From positions 69,108,233 through 69,172,232 of the forward strand of contig NC_134276.1 of the NCBI RefSeq assembly GCF_949628215.1: DNA of 64,000 nt. The letters run 5' to 3'. The notes beneath the pieces were generated by a model. The model was not told the origin of the DNA and did no database searches. It saw nothing but the letters and a program-made list of their open reading frames with translations. The DNA is from Phalacrocorax aristotelis. Lineage: Eukaryota > Chordata > Aves > Suliformes > Phalacrocoracidae. How positions within the stretch are numbered: the first letter of the stretch is position 1; each line of letters starts with the position of its first letter. Of the stretch, positions 25,701-38,700 are shown piece by piece. The translations under genes were made by a program, and so were the position numbers.

Positions 25701-28700
25701 CAAAAACAACTAATGCAAATAATCTTGCAACCTAGCCACCTCTGTCTTGCCTCTCACTTACCTCATTTTCTCACTGTTTTAATGGTGTCAGAGCTTTCAG
25801 ACACCCTAATTTTTTTTCTGCCACCTTCCCCCTTGTAAAGTCATTTGCCCTTGTAGGGAGTGAATGGCCAGTGCTGGGGGAAAGGACTTCTTGTGAGCCA
25901 CACATGGGCACTAGTGACTGCACAAAGGGAAAGGCTATGAAGAATCCAACCAACAACCTTGATTTAATTGTCACTATTTCTCATACTGGTTTCATCGAGG
26001 TAGTTCTTAGAGATCCTGCTTCTCTGCAAAATTTCCAGACAGGTAGGATTCAGGTTCCAGTGGTTCGTGTCAGGTTACAAACAGCTGTCTCCCCCACGGA
26101 CGAGATTTCTGTTGATCTAGTCATAGTTTAAACTAATATTGCCCTGAGCCATGCATAAAACAGTACCAGAATGGAGGAGAAAAAAAGAAACACCAATACC
26201 ACTTTATTTTGCTTTATGAAGCCAAACAAAACATCCCAGCTAGTGTAGGTTGGCTTATCATCAGTATAGTCACGTTAAGTATTAAAATATACAAAAAAAG
26301 GGGGAAAAATTGTTCCAGTCCAGGAAAATTCAGTTTTGGATTGTATTTGTAATGTAACAAGGGCTAAACCGGCTTCATCCCTCAGTTTGGCAGGCCGCCT
26401 TCCAGGGTGAAAGTTTTCATTCAAGCTTTTAGCCTAGAGCAAATAAGCCTATAGAAGGCATGTTGTTTTTATGCATGTATATGAGCATATAAAAATGAGA
26501 CATTAACAATTATGATTTTCTAAATGCTCTCTTACAGTTATGTTGCTAACATAAACAAATAAGAATTGGCACTCAGAGCTGAGAAATAGGGAACAATTTA
26601 TTTACCATTGTTCTTTTTCAGACTCTTAAAAAAATAAGCGCTTGCTTGCTCTCTGGAACAAATGTAAAAAGACAAACTAGAGTCTAATAAAAAAGTTAGT
26701 AATAAAAAGCAAAGCAAAACACAGTGCCTATAGGACTTGCTTTATTGGAACACACAGTAGAAACATACTCTGCGGATGTAAAATTTACTGCTATATGGAG
26801 ATATGGATAATCAGTATATATCAGAGAATTTGTTGCTTTAGAGTGAAAAATCAAAATTCTCCAACCATTTCTGCCTGGAAGAGTTTGTGAGTTTGGTCAA
26901 GTTTTTTGTGGTAGGATTGAAACAGACCTTTTGTAACTGCGCTCCCTGTTCACGCGCGTGTTAGTATAAATGTTTCCTTCTTTCAGGAAGCAATTCAGGT
27001 TGCCCTTTTTCAGTGCAATTACTGCTGTGTTAAGTTCAAGTAATATAGCATCTAAAAACATTTATGGAGCAAAGAAAAGCCGCCTTTTATTCTAACCTTG
27101 CCAAGAGCAGAAATAAAATGAGCTGTTGTGCTGGAAGTGTAGAACTGCATGAGGATTTGTAACGTCCTATTTCTCGTGGTTTAGTCTTGTGTACAGCCTG
27201 AGATTTGTGTGATTTAATGAGACTGTGATTCGTTTATCCTGTCAAGCTTTAAATAAAAAACCCTCAAAGCACTTCCTTCCTTTTTTGAATTACGTGTTTT
27301 TGCAAGTACGGTATCAAAAGCTGTCCCTTAAAAAGGGGGAGTGGAACCAAATATAGATATGTATGTTAGCTGGATTTTTTTCCCCTTATGCTTTATTAGA
27401 CACTGAGTAGACTATCCATTTCTCTGCATCTCTGTTTCTTGTTTCGAGGCATTAAGAGATTCCTGCCATCATGTTCAGTTGCACATGACATCAGAACATA
27501 GGCACGGGCTGCTCCTGAACTGTGCTTTCTTGCAAGAGAAAAGGGATTAAAATTTTATTCTTTGGGCAGGGAAGAATCAGTCCCACAGAAAGTTAAGCTG
27601 TGCTAAAGATGGGCAGCAACTACTGCTTGCGATGTGGGTCTTCAGGCACCAACCATGCCTGTAGTTTGGAGCATCTCTGCATGGGCTGTGAAGTGACTTT
27701 CACAGGGTAGAAGAGGGGAAAATAGGTGCAGCTATTTTAGATGCTAATCCATTGCAAAACTCAGTCCAAGGTGTCCTGGTGCATAGAGTGGGAGGGGAGC
27801 AAGGGCCATCCTCCAACTGCAAGGTGTGCAGTCAGTGCCCCAGGGTTCCCTTTCCCATGCAAAGGAATGGCGGGAAGCAGCGTGCTCACCTGGGAAGGAC
27901 TGCCCGAAAGGAAGCAGGGAAGACACAGTGTGGGTCCTGCTGCTCACCCAGACCTCCGGTCTGTTGCAGGACCGTGGTGGCCTCTTTCCCATCGCTTGCT
28001 TGGGAGAAATAGGCTAGGGTGCTCTGGGCTAGAGCCTGCCCTCAGCACTAGCAGGGCTCACCCGATGCTTCCCCGGAGGGGAAGGATGTGATCATCCTGG
28101 TGGGAGGAAGTTTTTGCTTCCAGTTCTCACTCCCTCGGTGCTGAGGTGTCCCTGCCTCTGGCAGGTGTTGTTTTGCTCTGTCAGTAGTGCTGCGGGCATA
28201 GTTTATTTTCAGTCTCTCTGCCACTCGCCCCTGCCTTCCTGCCCTCCACACTGCTCTGCAGCCAGGCTTCCTTCCTGCCTGTCCCAGCCTCCCCCAGCCC
28301 TCTCTTCTTCCCTGTTGCTGGTGTACTTGCTTCCTCCTCATAGACCTCACATCAGCAATAAAAGTAACTACATTAATAAGGTGGTTATGTATGAACAGAG
28401 GATGTGCAAGTAAGTGACGGCCATCGGTTTGATTGCCTTGCTTCTACACCTGGCTTATATTTGCAGCCAGCTTGCTGTTTCAGCCTGCATGCCTCATGCA
28501 AAGGCACAGCATGTGGCTTCCCAGGACCCTAATGCTGATCAGGGGAACAACTGCAGTTTCTCTATGGCTTGCAGTTTATGAGGGGGAGCAGAGATGCACA
28601 AACGTAGTGCAGAAAAAACACGGGCTCCTCTGTTGCCTGATCCGTGAGGCTTTGCCTATGTAGAGGTAGTGTGTCAGAGCAAGAGCTGCTGTCATGGCTC

Positions 28701-30342
28701 GTGAGAAAGGATGCTGCAAGTTGGGTAGGTGGAGGTTAACCCAAGAGGTGCAGTCAGTCACTACAAAGGCAGGTTTTCCCTGGCCTTTGATTCTGTGATG
28801 AACGTTTCCATTGCCAGTGGGAAAGTCTGCATGTGAAGGCTAAGAGCTGGTATGGTTATTTTTACTACCCTCCTGTCAGCCCACACTCGCATAACATGTA
28901 TGTGGTCTCTGGGCTGTGCAGGCGGCACTGTGGGCTGAAGGAAAGTGATAGCTGGCTTCAATGCCAGGCAGCTTGAACTTGATGATGGAGCGTGGAGAGT
29001 TGGTATCAGATGCACAGAAGATAAGTTTGACCTCCCACTAAAACTCGGAGATTTATGCATCTAAGCCCCCATGCTCCTACAGAATAATCTAGGACACGTT
29101 CCTTGGCAGAAACCCCACTGAGCATTTCTCCAGCTGCCGGATTGCCAGCTAGAGTGAGTTTTACTGCAGGTCTCACTGTATTTGGTAATTTTACAGCCTG
29201 AGCTCCTGGAAATGGGTCATTAGTAAAAATTAAAAAAGCCACTCTACCCCCACCCCCTTTAACTTGAAATTCTAGGTTTTATCAGCGGACCCGACAACAG
29301 GCACGCTGCCAGCCTGCATCCCCAGAAGCAAACAGGAACCTGAGGCTCCGCTTTCCAGATACCCTGGCTTGGGATGCTTGGCTCACGTTTAGCGGATGAT
29401 ACAGGTTAGCAATACCATCGTTTGCATATCTCTTAAGGAATTTTCCCAAAGAAGATAACTAGATAAAGGTTAAAAAGGCTCTGAGCAACATGGAAAAAAA
29501 AAAATCCTGCTTCTGAGTTGTTTGATGTTTCTTCTTTGTTTCAGAAGACATTTGCTTCTGTTGCCACAAATAATAATGAATGCAGCTTGACTCCTCTGAA
29601 AATAAAGTTGAAGGAAGGAGCCAGATTTATTGGGACTAATGAGGAAGTTGTCCAAAAGAGGTTCATTAATTAGGAGGTCTAATCACAGCCAATAAGACAA
29701 GTGCCCAGGCCATCAACAGACTAATATACATCTTTTGGCAGTCACCACTCCCCACAGGCTCGCCTGTCTGTTGCTGCCTACTGTATGGCTTGTACCGCAG
29801 AGATGATGTGATAATGCTAAAACCAATTTGACACTTCCCACATGAGAGGGTGAGTGTGTTTCCCCATCCTGGAAATGCAGCCTCCAGCTGTCTTGCCCTA
29901 TGCCAGAGGTTTCTTAATACCCTGGAATTAGCTGACTAAGAGATGAAGCAAACTAAAGGAGCATTTGCTATCTTTTCAGGCTGCCTAAGCTTTCCATCAA
30001 ATAAACCCCGGTCTGATTCTCAGCCCTTTGGGAACGGTTGCCCACAGCTAACATTTGCTACCCCAAATAAAACCGAGGTGACCTTCTCACTGCAAAGCTG
30101 CAGCCAAGAAAAACCCTGTTTAACATAACAGTGCACATCTTAGAACATCAACTTGAACCATCCTGACCTCTGAGCTGCCAGGGTCTGTACAAATTAATTT
30201 AACAATAGACAGTGTTGAAAGGGAGGAATGTTTCAAAGGAATGAAAAAAAAATCTCCCTCATCCATCTCTTCTCATTTAAGAAATAGTCAGGAGGCCTAC
30301 TTTAGAAAAATTAAAAGTGCTCCTTGTTGCAAAACAATGGGC

Positions 30343-30350
30343 TATATAAG
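30343..30350 (+). promoter_or_regulatory. TATA-box-like site (TATATAAG) in intron 1
   Basis: The sequence GGGCTATATAAGGGGAGGG is a good TATA box flanked by G/C, and also a one-mismatch CArG (SRF) box, CTATATAAGG. It lies 4.4 kb before the first ST6GAL2 coding exon on the same strand, so an internal tissue-specific promoter is conceivable. No start site can be shown. Confidence 0.25.
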
Positions 30351-33300
30351 GGGAGGGAGAACACATTGGTTTCTTGCATCTTAATGTAGTGAAATGAGAT
30401 TTCCCATAAATGGGTGCTGCTTTTGGAAAATAGGCCTTTAATTTCCGTGGGGAAATCGGCTTTATTTCCTGGGATGCTTCAAAGGTACCGTTGGGGTTTG
30501 CCTTTCTTTTTCATAGCTGCCACTAGTACTTCTATTAAGCAAATAAATAAGTCTACCCTTTCTGCCCACTTCATTGGTTTGTACCTGGCCTCATGTTTTC
30601 CATGGCTTTCATGCACACAACCAGACTGGGTGAGAAAAAAGCCCCTCACCATATGGTAGTTGGAGCTTAAATCAGTTAATGATTGAAAGAGCCCGTCAGA
30701 AAGGAGATATGTAGGAAAATGAGATCTTCAGCCTCTGGGGCAAACAGGTTTGTTATTTCTGCTGAAGAGGAAGCTGGCTTGGGTTAAGTCTTGCATGTTT
30801 TCCCCAGGTGCAGACTTATTCCTCTGGTCCTCCTTAGCAGGAGCTTTGACTCCAGCAGTCTCACTGTTTTTAAGTAGGGAGGATTATTATGGTAGGGGTG
30901 GTGAAGTTGGAGACAATGAGTAATGTTAACGATAATTTTAAAATTTGTGTAGAATTGCTTTGACAGCTTGAAAGCTGCATGACGAGCAGAGATGAGAGAG
31001 ATGCAAGCTTCTTCCTGAAGCATCCAGTGGACTTCAATAATTACACCCATGAAACCGCCTGTTTTTCTTTATTTAGCCAGTGTAATTCATTACGATCATC
31101 GTTTCTGGTTTCCCGCACAAATGTTTTTCTCTTTGCAATTGAGATGCGCTGCCTCCAGCAACACAGGGCATGAGCCCAAGCCCATCCCCACGTGGTACTG
31201 AGGGAGATTCCCCAGTGAGCAGCAGAGGGGTCTGCTGCTAACCGGGGTGTGGGGTGGGGAGCGCGTGGAGGGGCTGCCCTCTCCTCCCAGACATTCCCAA
31301 AGCCAGGGACAGTGAGGTGTGAGAAGCCACAGGGGCTGAGGGGGAGAGGGCTGGATGTTTAGTGCAGAGGGAGGTGAGATAAACTGGCGTTTCTCTGGAC
31401 GTACTGCAGCTTTCCACACACAGCCTTCAAGATCCTGTGAGGTTGTAGGGGTCCTCTTGCAACTAATACACTAATGACCTTGAATTTGCTTCCAGCTCAG
31501 CTGTACTGCTGGAGGACAAGGCTTTTCTTGTGAGCAAAAAACATTAAAGCAGCACAGAGATTTGCCTGCATAGCTCCAGTCTTCAAGAGATTTGACTATC
31601 CTCTTTGAGGCCCCACTTGCAACAAGGGATTGTAGATAAGCTTCTGCAGTAGTTAATGTGTAAAGTTTTTACATTTATTCTCACTGGCGCCTCTCCTTTT
31701 GTTTGCAATGTTGACAGATATACTGGTGTATGCTGATTTGGGTTTTTTGCACAGATGATTTTTTTGCTGCATGAAAAGGGTAATCACGTGCCTGCCAACC
31801 AAGTCGAGTGTGCTTTTATGACCTTGTGTGTGTTAGGGAGGGAAAAAAAATAATTTGCTTTCGTTTAAAAATAATTAATAATGTAACTCATTCCTTTTTC
31901 AGATTGTAACCTGAATATCAAATTTAGGAGTCCAGGCTAATTCTTTGTGCCGAGGCAGTCTGCTGCACCAAGCACAGACAATTAGAAACTTTCACACCTG
32001 AATTAAGACTAAACCCTTTCTATTTCTTATCAACTTCTGGTTATAAAATACAACAAAACTTGGGAAAAAATTGAGAAAAATTTGAGATTTTGTTATGGAT
32101 TATCTTTAAATTGTGTTTGGACTTGTTACATGACTCAGTGGAAAATATTAGTGACCTCTTCCTGGATAGCTTTGACTTCCTGCAAGCTTGTCTGTTAAAA
32201 AGCTTCTGCAAGATGCTTCCTTTGTGGATCCTGTAAGAAATGTGTATTCAGCAGGAGAAACATCTGACTGAGCAAAGACTAACTTACACAGTGGTTTGGA
32301 AGCCACGTGTTGAAAAGTGCTGGGGGAAAAACAGCAGGGAAAATGATAAAAAGGGATGAAAGCAGTTCAGATGGGTGAAGAATGCTGAGTTAAAAATGCA
32401 AACCATCTGAACACTGATGAGTGGGCAGGTTGCAATAACTTCAGGGCAGACCTAAGTTGTGCAACATATACTGGAAGTTGACTCCCACAGGACATAGCCC
32501 GCAGTGATTTAAAATTGGAAGCGAGGGGGGTGTGTGTGGGGGGAGAGCATCGAGGTGCTGCAGAGAGCAATCTTGCAGCAGCAGAGTGCAAGTAGGAAAT
32601 GGGTCAGTTGGAGTAATAGCTTTTTTCCATGTGGTTTGTGCAAGCCAAGCCAAATGTGTGTAGAGCACAGGGTTATCGCACTCAAGATTTTTTTTTTTCA
32701 GTGTGTTAGAAATGAATGTGTTTGCAATGAAATTTGGTCATCCAAGTGTGACATTATGAATCCTCTCTCTGTTTGGACACTGCCTTGAGTCCCAAAGTCG
32801 GCTTGCTTTTTCTAATGCTGTAGGCTTTGTCTAGATCATTAAAATAGACTGTGTTTGGAAATGCAATGCTGTGGTCTCACATTCCCAGGAGGTCAGCAGA
32901 AACGCTAGCCTGAAGTATCCCTGCTAATACCACCTGCGGTTTGTTCTCGCCTCTGCATTGTGGTAGGCAATCTCCGCATTTGTGCTGAAACAACTGGATG
33001 TGTGACCACACTGAAGTGGATAAAGGGGCTGACCCAGCTTAAAAAAACCCAACCCAACCAAGAAAACCTTCTAACATGTATTTCCCCTCCCTAACCCCCT
33101 GCTGTATCAGTTTACTGGTCCAGTTTGTAATATGCCAGCCCCATACACAGGGGTGTTGGCAGCGGCAGAGGCACGGTGCAGGAACGAGGGACAGAGCAGG
33201 GAACGTCTTACGCCAGTGGTGTTGCTGGTTTCTTTTCAGTGTGAAAACAGAGTCTTAGTTACAGCTTCAGTCGAAACTTTGCACTCAGCTTTGACGTACT

Positions 33301-33507
33301 TCAGCAGCTTGCAGAAAAGTGGCAGCGTATGGTGACTGTGCTTTTGGTCCCTCCTGACGGTCAGTTGTAAGCAGGCAGAGTGTTATCAGAGGTGTGTAAG
33401 TTGCATGCGCTGTTTGGATGCGGTGTGATGAGATGGCAGCTCCTGAGGCACAGGCTGTTAATGAAATCCAAGCCTGCCCCACTCCCATTCCCCTTTTCTG
33501 ATCACAG

Positions 33508-33614
33508 CTGGCTGGTACAAGTGGCTTTTAAGTCCCACCATTAAGCGGCCATTGAAACAAATGGCGTTAGGAAGAAAACTCCAGAAGAAAGGGCTTGTTT
33601 TTAATCCAGATAAG
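33508..33614 (+). other. ST6GAL2: Candidate cassette exon upstream of the first ST6GAL2 coding exon
   Basis: A pyrimidine-rich acceptor (ccccttttctgatcacag) ends at 33507 and a near-consensus donor (GATAAG|GTAAGTGA) follows 33614, defining a 107-nt exon. An ATG at 33561 is followed by exactly 18 open codons (MALGRKLQKKGLVFNPDK). Spliced to the acceptor at 34785, the frame runs through the 57-nt leader (19 codons, no stop) into the ST6GAL2 ATG. That would put 37 residues in front of the normal N-terminus. It could equally be a 5' UTR exon with the usual start still used, or an unused decoy pair of sites. No homology is known to me. Confidence 0.35.
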
Positions 33615-34785
33615 GTAAGTGATCTGTCACTAAGTAGTACACTGACTTGCACTGCAGTGTAGCAGCTGAAGCTGACGATGACTATGGTGCAGGGAGGTGA
33701 ATGATAAGGCTCATGATAGGGAGGGCCAGACTTTCTTCAGCCAGCTTTGCCACTGATTCCCACACCACTTGATTAAGCAGTGAGTTTGTGTGAGGGCATA
33801 GTGTATGTGATGGTCCAGTGATGTGATAGTGTATTTTCCTTGGAACGCAGTCCCCTCAGTCAGACTTTATTTCATTTTGGACCACACAGCCCTCCACTAA
33901 TGCGCAAGCTGTCTGAAATCCCCAAGTATTAGTAGAGCACAGATGTCTTAAGTCCAGGTCTGACATTCCCTACCCACTCCCTTTATGTAAATCACTATCA
34001 TTATCCTAAAGGCATGTATTCAGTTAGTTGTGCCATCCGTCCCCCTTTTTGGAAATTGCAAACCCAGTACACCTTGACATGCAGAACTCCTTCACGCCGC
34101 CTCAGTGTGCATGCAGCATCCATAACAGAGGTACAACAGTCGCTCTTATTCAGGTCTGATCCTGGGCAACAAATGATGTAGCCCACTGATGCTGTGCCAG
34201 TTCATCCCAGCTGAGGAAAAGAAAAGGTTCTCCTCCAACCCACTGGAGTGATGCTCTCCCCTACTCCACCTTGATGATATCCACAGAGCATCATCCTTTG
34301 TAGTCTGTGGGCAGAGGAGGGCTGTCCAGTTGAGGGTTTGTGCTCCCTGCCTGCTCCTTTTGGGGACAGGCTTGCTTACAGCCCCACTGCATAAGGACTA
34401 TCAGTGGCAAAAGAGAAGACTAAGGTAAGCTAATATTGTCCCTGCTGTGCATACAGCCAGGCATGGGTTTTACTTTTGCTCTCATAATGCTATGCTTGGT
34501 ATAGCAGAAGCAGGCAGGCACATGATCTCCCCGAAGGCAGGCTCCAGTGTTACTGTAGAAACTGGCCACCAGCTTCTTTTGTAGCTAGCAGCTGTCACTG
34601 TGTGGTTACAGCCAAAGTGTGTCACTCCTAGTGTCTGCAGGCTCCGGAGTGTGTTTCTGCTTCTGAATCCTCTGTGCTACAGCTTGGAGATTAATTCTGC
34701 ACCTTCTATCAAAGCGTGTTAAGATATTTCTGAATAGTATTTATTTTTAGAACCATTCTTGATTAATATTTGATGTTCTTTCCAG

Positions 34786-35788
34786 GTTTCATTTTCCTTC
34801 ACCAATACTTCAAGGCACAGAGGAGCTGGTAAAGGCATTGCCATGAAACCTAACTTGAAGCAATGGAAACAACTCATGCTGTTTGGGATCTTTGCATGGG
34901 GTCTGCTTTTTCTGGTGATATTCATCTATTTTACAGATAGCAACACTGCTGAACCAGTTCCGAGTTCCTTTTCTTACATTGAAACCAAGAGGCTTCTGCC
35001 CCTTCAGGGCAAGCAGAGAGTCATCATGGGAGCCATTCACGATCCATCATTCTCTGAAACCATCGATGGGAATGAGGTACTTCTTAATGACGACCTCTTA
35101 GGTACATTTAAATCAGGGACTGGAAGTATTAAGAAATGGACTGATTTGGAAGATGCCTTTAGAAATGAAGATGAATTTTTTCCATCCCAGATAGGAAGAA
35201 AATCAAAAAGTGCTTTCTACCAAGTGAATGATGATTATTTATTTGCTGCTGGTCAGCCTCGGTCACACAACCACCTTCAAGAGATAGCAAAATTCATCTC
35301 AGCCGATGAGGAAAATCCAAAAGTAAATATTCTGCAGAACAACTGGAGCCATCAGAGAAGAATGAGGAGAAGGAGCACAAAGCACAGGAGAAGCCAGATG
35401 CTTGATGAATCTGATGACTGGGATGGGCTATATTCCACAATGTCGAAATCCTTTCTTTACAAGCTTTGGAAAGGAGATGTCTCTTCCAAGATGCTAAACC
35501 CTCGACTGCAGAAGGCGATGAAAGATTATTTGAGCACCAATAAGCATGGGGTGCGGTTCAAGGGGAAACGAAACTCCAAGTTGACAGGAGACCAGCTATT
35601 CTGTGAGCTAAAAGAAAGGGTGAATGTGAAAACAATAGATGGCAAGGAGGCTCCCTTCTCCACTCTTGGATGGGAAAAGCACGTTCCCCAGATTCCACTG
35701 GGCAAATTGTATACACATGGCTTTGGGAGCTGCGCCGTAGTTATGTCTGCTGGTGCAATACTGAACTCCTCTCTAGGGGATGAAATAG
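34786..35788 (+). CDS. ST6GAL2: ST6GAL2 exon 2: 5' UTR end plus first coding exon (residues 1-315)
   Basis: The acceptor is ttctttccag ending at 34785. It is followed by 57 nt of leader without an ATG, then the start codon at 34843 in context gccATGa. The exon encodes the cytosolic tail, the hydrophobic anchor (residues 11-30, rich in L, F, I and W), the whole stem and the beginning of the catalytic domain, including C254 and the first part of sialylmotif L ([19 protein letters not shown], from 297). The stem carries an N167-W-S sequon and a polybasic stretch at residues 172-183. The donor is GATGAAATAG|GTGGGT at 35788/35789, leaving one base of codon 316 (phase 1). The 57-nt leader is itself open in frame with the ATG, which matters for the upstream cassette-exon candidate. 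Coding starts at 34843. Confidence 0.95.
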
Positions 35789-38700
35789 GTGGGTGAATTG
35801 CAGTCTATTCATGTGCATATATATGTACATGTGCACGTTCATGTTTGTCTTTCAAAAGGTTCATTCTTCTCAAGCATCAGTCTGTAAAATCTGGTTGTTC
35901 TCTCTCACCAGTGTTACATGAATGTGAGCTTACGGAGTTAGTGAAGCTGTTCCCTTTCAGGACAATATAACTGAAAGAAAAATCAGGCCTGAAGTAATAA
36001 TTTGACTAAAAAAAACAATGATGCCTTCTTATCATATTACAGATTGTAGTATAAAGGAGGCACTGGTTTCATCAGATCTGCCATATTTGACATTTTGCTG
36101 CAACACTGTTATTTCTTCAGCAGATTAGAGCCACGTTGAGGTTTTACTCTGCAGAGCTGTGTTGTGCCTTTCCATATTTTGTGGTGGCCCATAGAGGAGC
36201 TGCTTGTTGTATTGCTGTCCTAGACTGAACTTTGTCTCCATGCCAAGAAGCAGCAGAACATCCTCTTCATCTCTTGCATGTTTAGAGTTCACAGACATCT
36301 AGAATTCAGAGCCTTGAGCAGCCTCATGCGCTGAGGTGAAGTCCCCTGACCTCTTTTCCAAGAGTGAATTTAAATGAGTTCAAGTATCTCCACCCATTGT
36401 TTTTCCATTGCTGCACTGAGTCAGTGGGGTTACAGGTGTGCAGAGATGTCAGCGTGTCACAGAATTCCCCACTTCAAGGTAGGAGTTTTGTGGTAGCTAT
36501 TCAGAACAGGATTGTGGAGCCATAAAACTAACCCAGGTCAGTTTTATTTTTTTTTCTTTTAAAAAATGAGTGCTACTACTTGTGTTAACGTCTCAGTGGT
36601 TCTTCATCTTAGTAGTACATGTGCAGTATGCTAAGAGCACTGAAAGAAGGGTGAAATGTATGTCTCAAACTTGCTTCTGGAGCAAGAAGAGTTATCTCCT
36701 TCAGCTGTTTATAAAAAGCTTTTGATGTTCACTCATTAATCCTCCCATCTGCTAGGACTTCACGTCCCAATACTTGCTTCATTGCACTGTATCATCTCTT
36801 TGACACAGATGGGTTTCCATAAAATCTCTGGGATATATTAGAGCTGCTATCATTATCAAACTGCTCTAATAGGCTTCCAGCACAGCACAGGTGCCCAAGC
36901 TGGCCTGCAGCTAAAATCACATCAGGGTAAGCCCCAATTGCACAGGAAGCTCCACTGATTTAGAAATGTTTGGGGTGAAAACGCGTAACAGTTCTTCCCT
37001 TCTCCAGTGTGTTATCCCAGACTGAAACAAAATCTTCTGTCAGTGTTCCTCAGTACAAACAGTTCACACCAGTATGAATTAGTGCTCTACTGAAGAATCC
37101 ACAGCACATTGTGACATACCTACATATTACAGCACGCATCATGACATATTTGCACGCTCAGGTGCAGTCCAGGTGTGGACTTTTGTGCTTGACATGGTAC
37201 CTGGGGCCTGCATGCTCCTGGGTGTACCCATTTTCTCGGGAACACTCTGGGCACAGAAAGCTTATGGCATTCTCTGAGGAAGAATTTTTTATTTAATTGG
37301 GAAATTGACATCTGATGCCACCTAAAGGGAGGAGATACTGTTTGATATGGCATACACAGGAGTTTCAGATCTCCTCCTACCTGTTCTACAGGAAAGTGTG
37401 TGGGGCAGCAGGAGTCACAGAAGGTTTTTTTCTAAGTGTCTGGGAGGGGGAGCCAACTGACTGCTTACAACCATCCTAGAAGGGCCTGGTGCAAACCTGT
37501 GGGTCTTAGTGGTCAGTGCAGCTCCTGGGGAGTGCTAATACACTGGAGATACCATGCCAGTGTTTCCCACTTAAAATGGACAATGGAAGCTCTAGCATCT
37601 GTTTGTATTATTCCCATGGGGAAGAAGTTATGCTTCCCCTGCAGAGTCCAGATATGTTACAGCTGAGCTCTTTGCCATGCCTTTCCACCTCCCGTCTAGT
37701 CCTTGAAAAAGTGAGAAGAGTCTGACCAGAAAGAGGGAGATCTGTTCAAGATGCTCTTTTTCCCTGTGCATGCACAGATGTAGGAGAAGACTGTCCTTTC
37801 CCAAAGTTGGCACCAGGGCTACCAGCTCTCGGTTGAAAATGCAAGCAAACCTGCCAGTTACAAGGCACCATGGGTGACTGACTGGTGGTGCTGCTCTATG
37901 GAATCAGCCTGGCACTCGTGCTGAGTACCTCTGTATCCACAGGAGCAGGGCAAAGTCAGCATCATTAGGGAGTAGAGAAAAACACCCCATGCATGAGCTC
38001 TGGTTTTTAGGCCATGAGCTGTACAGCCTTGGTTGATGAAGTTGCTGCAGGCGAAAGGCATTTACTATTTATCCTCCCCAAAGAAAAGAAGGCCTAAGAA
38101 AGCAGCAGCAGAGGACCTTTCTCTTCGCAGGCCTTTAGCTCCCTCTTCTGTATTCCTTTCAGAAACACAAGCAGAAATATTGTGTTCTGCCTTTTGCCCT
38201 CCCCCCCTCCCCCCCTTTTTGAATGAAACTGGGTATGGAAATACTGTGCAAGTACAGCAAACACTCCCATCGTGATCATGCTATTTAATGGGACACCCAA
38301 CTATTTTGGCATCATCAGGAAGTAACAGGTATTTGTGATCAAACCCCAAATTTTTTATATCTTTAAAATGGTTATCTCCAAATACTTAATAAGGTTAAAA
38401 TCAGTTGACTTAAAACCAGCTATTATTAGTGTTAAGCTGTGTCCTGATCATATATTTCATGGTGAAGGAAGGGTTTTTGGTCTCAACATGAAGAATCAGC
38501 ATGGGTAATGTTGGAAATGCAGTACACTCTCTCTCAATTAAGTTGTGTACCATACACTTCCCATTTCCTGACCCAATTCCCAGTTATTAGTCAACAGATT
38601 GTCAAAAAGTTGTCAAATGCAGGTCCAAATATATGTTCTTAAATGCATAAGCAGGTTTCAAGTACAAAGGACCTTTGTTTTAATTTTCCTTCTGCAAAAA

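Larger units (their letters stand above)
10303..34785 (+). other. ST6GAL2: ST6GAL2 intron 1 (about 24.5 kb, if exon 1 donor is right)
   Basis: Long AT-rich region with no protein-coding exon that I can recognise. It contains a perfect hairpin at 13741-13765, a TATA-like site at 30343, a possible conserved regulatory block at about 29590-29720 and a possible in-frame cassette exon at 33508-33614. No CR1 copy was recognised in it. Short open frames (for example at 19250-19636 and 25871-26131) do not resemble known proteins. The downstream edge (acceptor at 34785) is firm; the upstream edge depends on the exon 1 call. Confidence 0.6.

Noticed and set aside
25871..26131. 86-codon plus-strand frame with a possible donor (CAGACAG|GTAGGA)
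   Set aside because: No acceptor or homology found. The donor-like site lies inside the frame, not at its end.
34382..34424. Short segment between CTTGCTTACAG and ACTAAG|GTAAGC as another 5' UTR exon
   Set aside because: Only 43 nt with a weak pyrimidine tract. The larger candidate at 33508-33614 is better supported.
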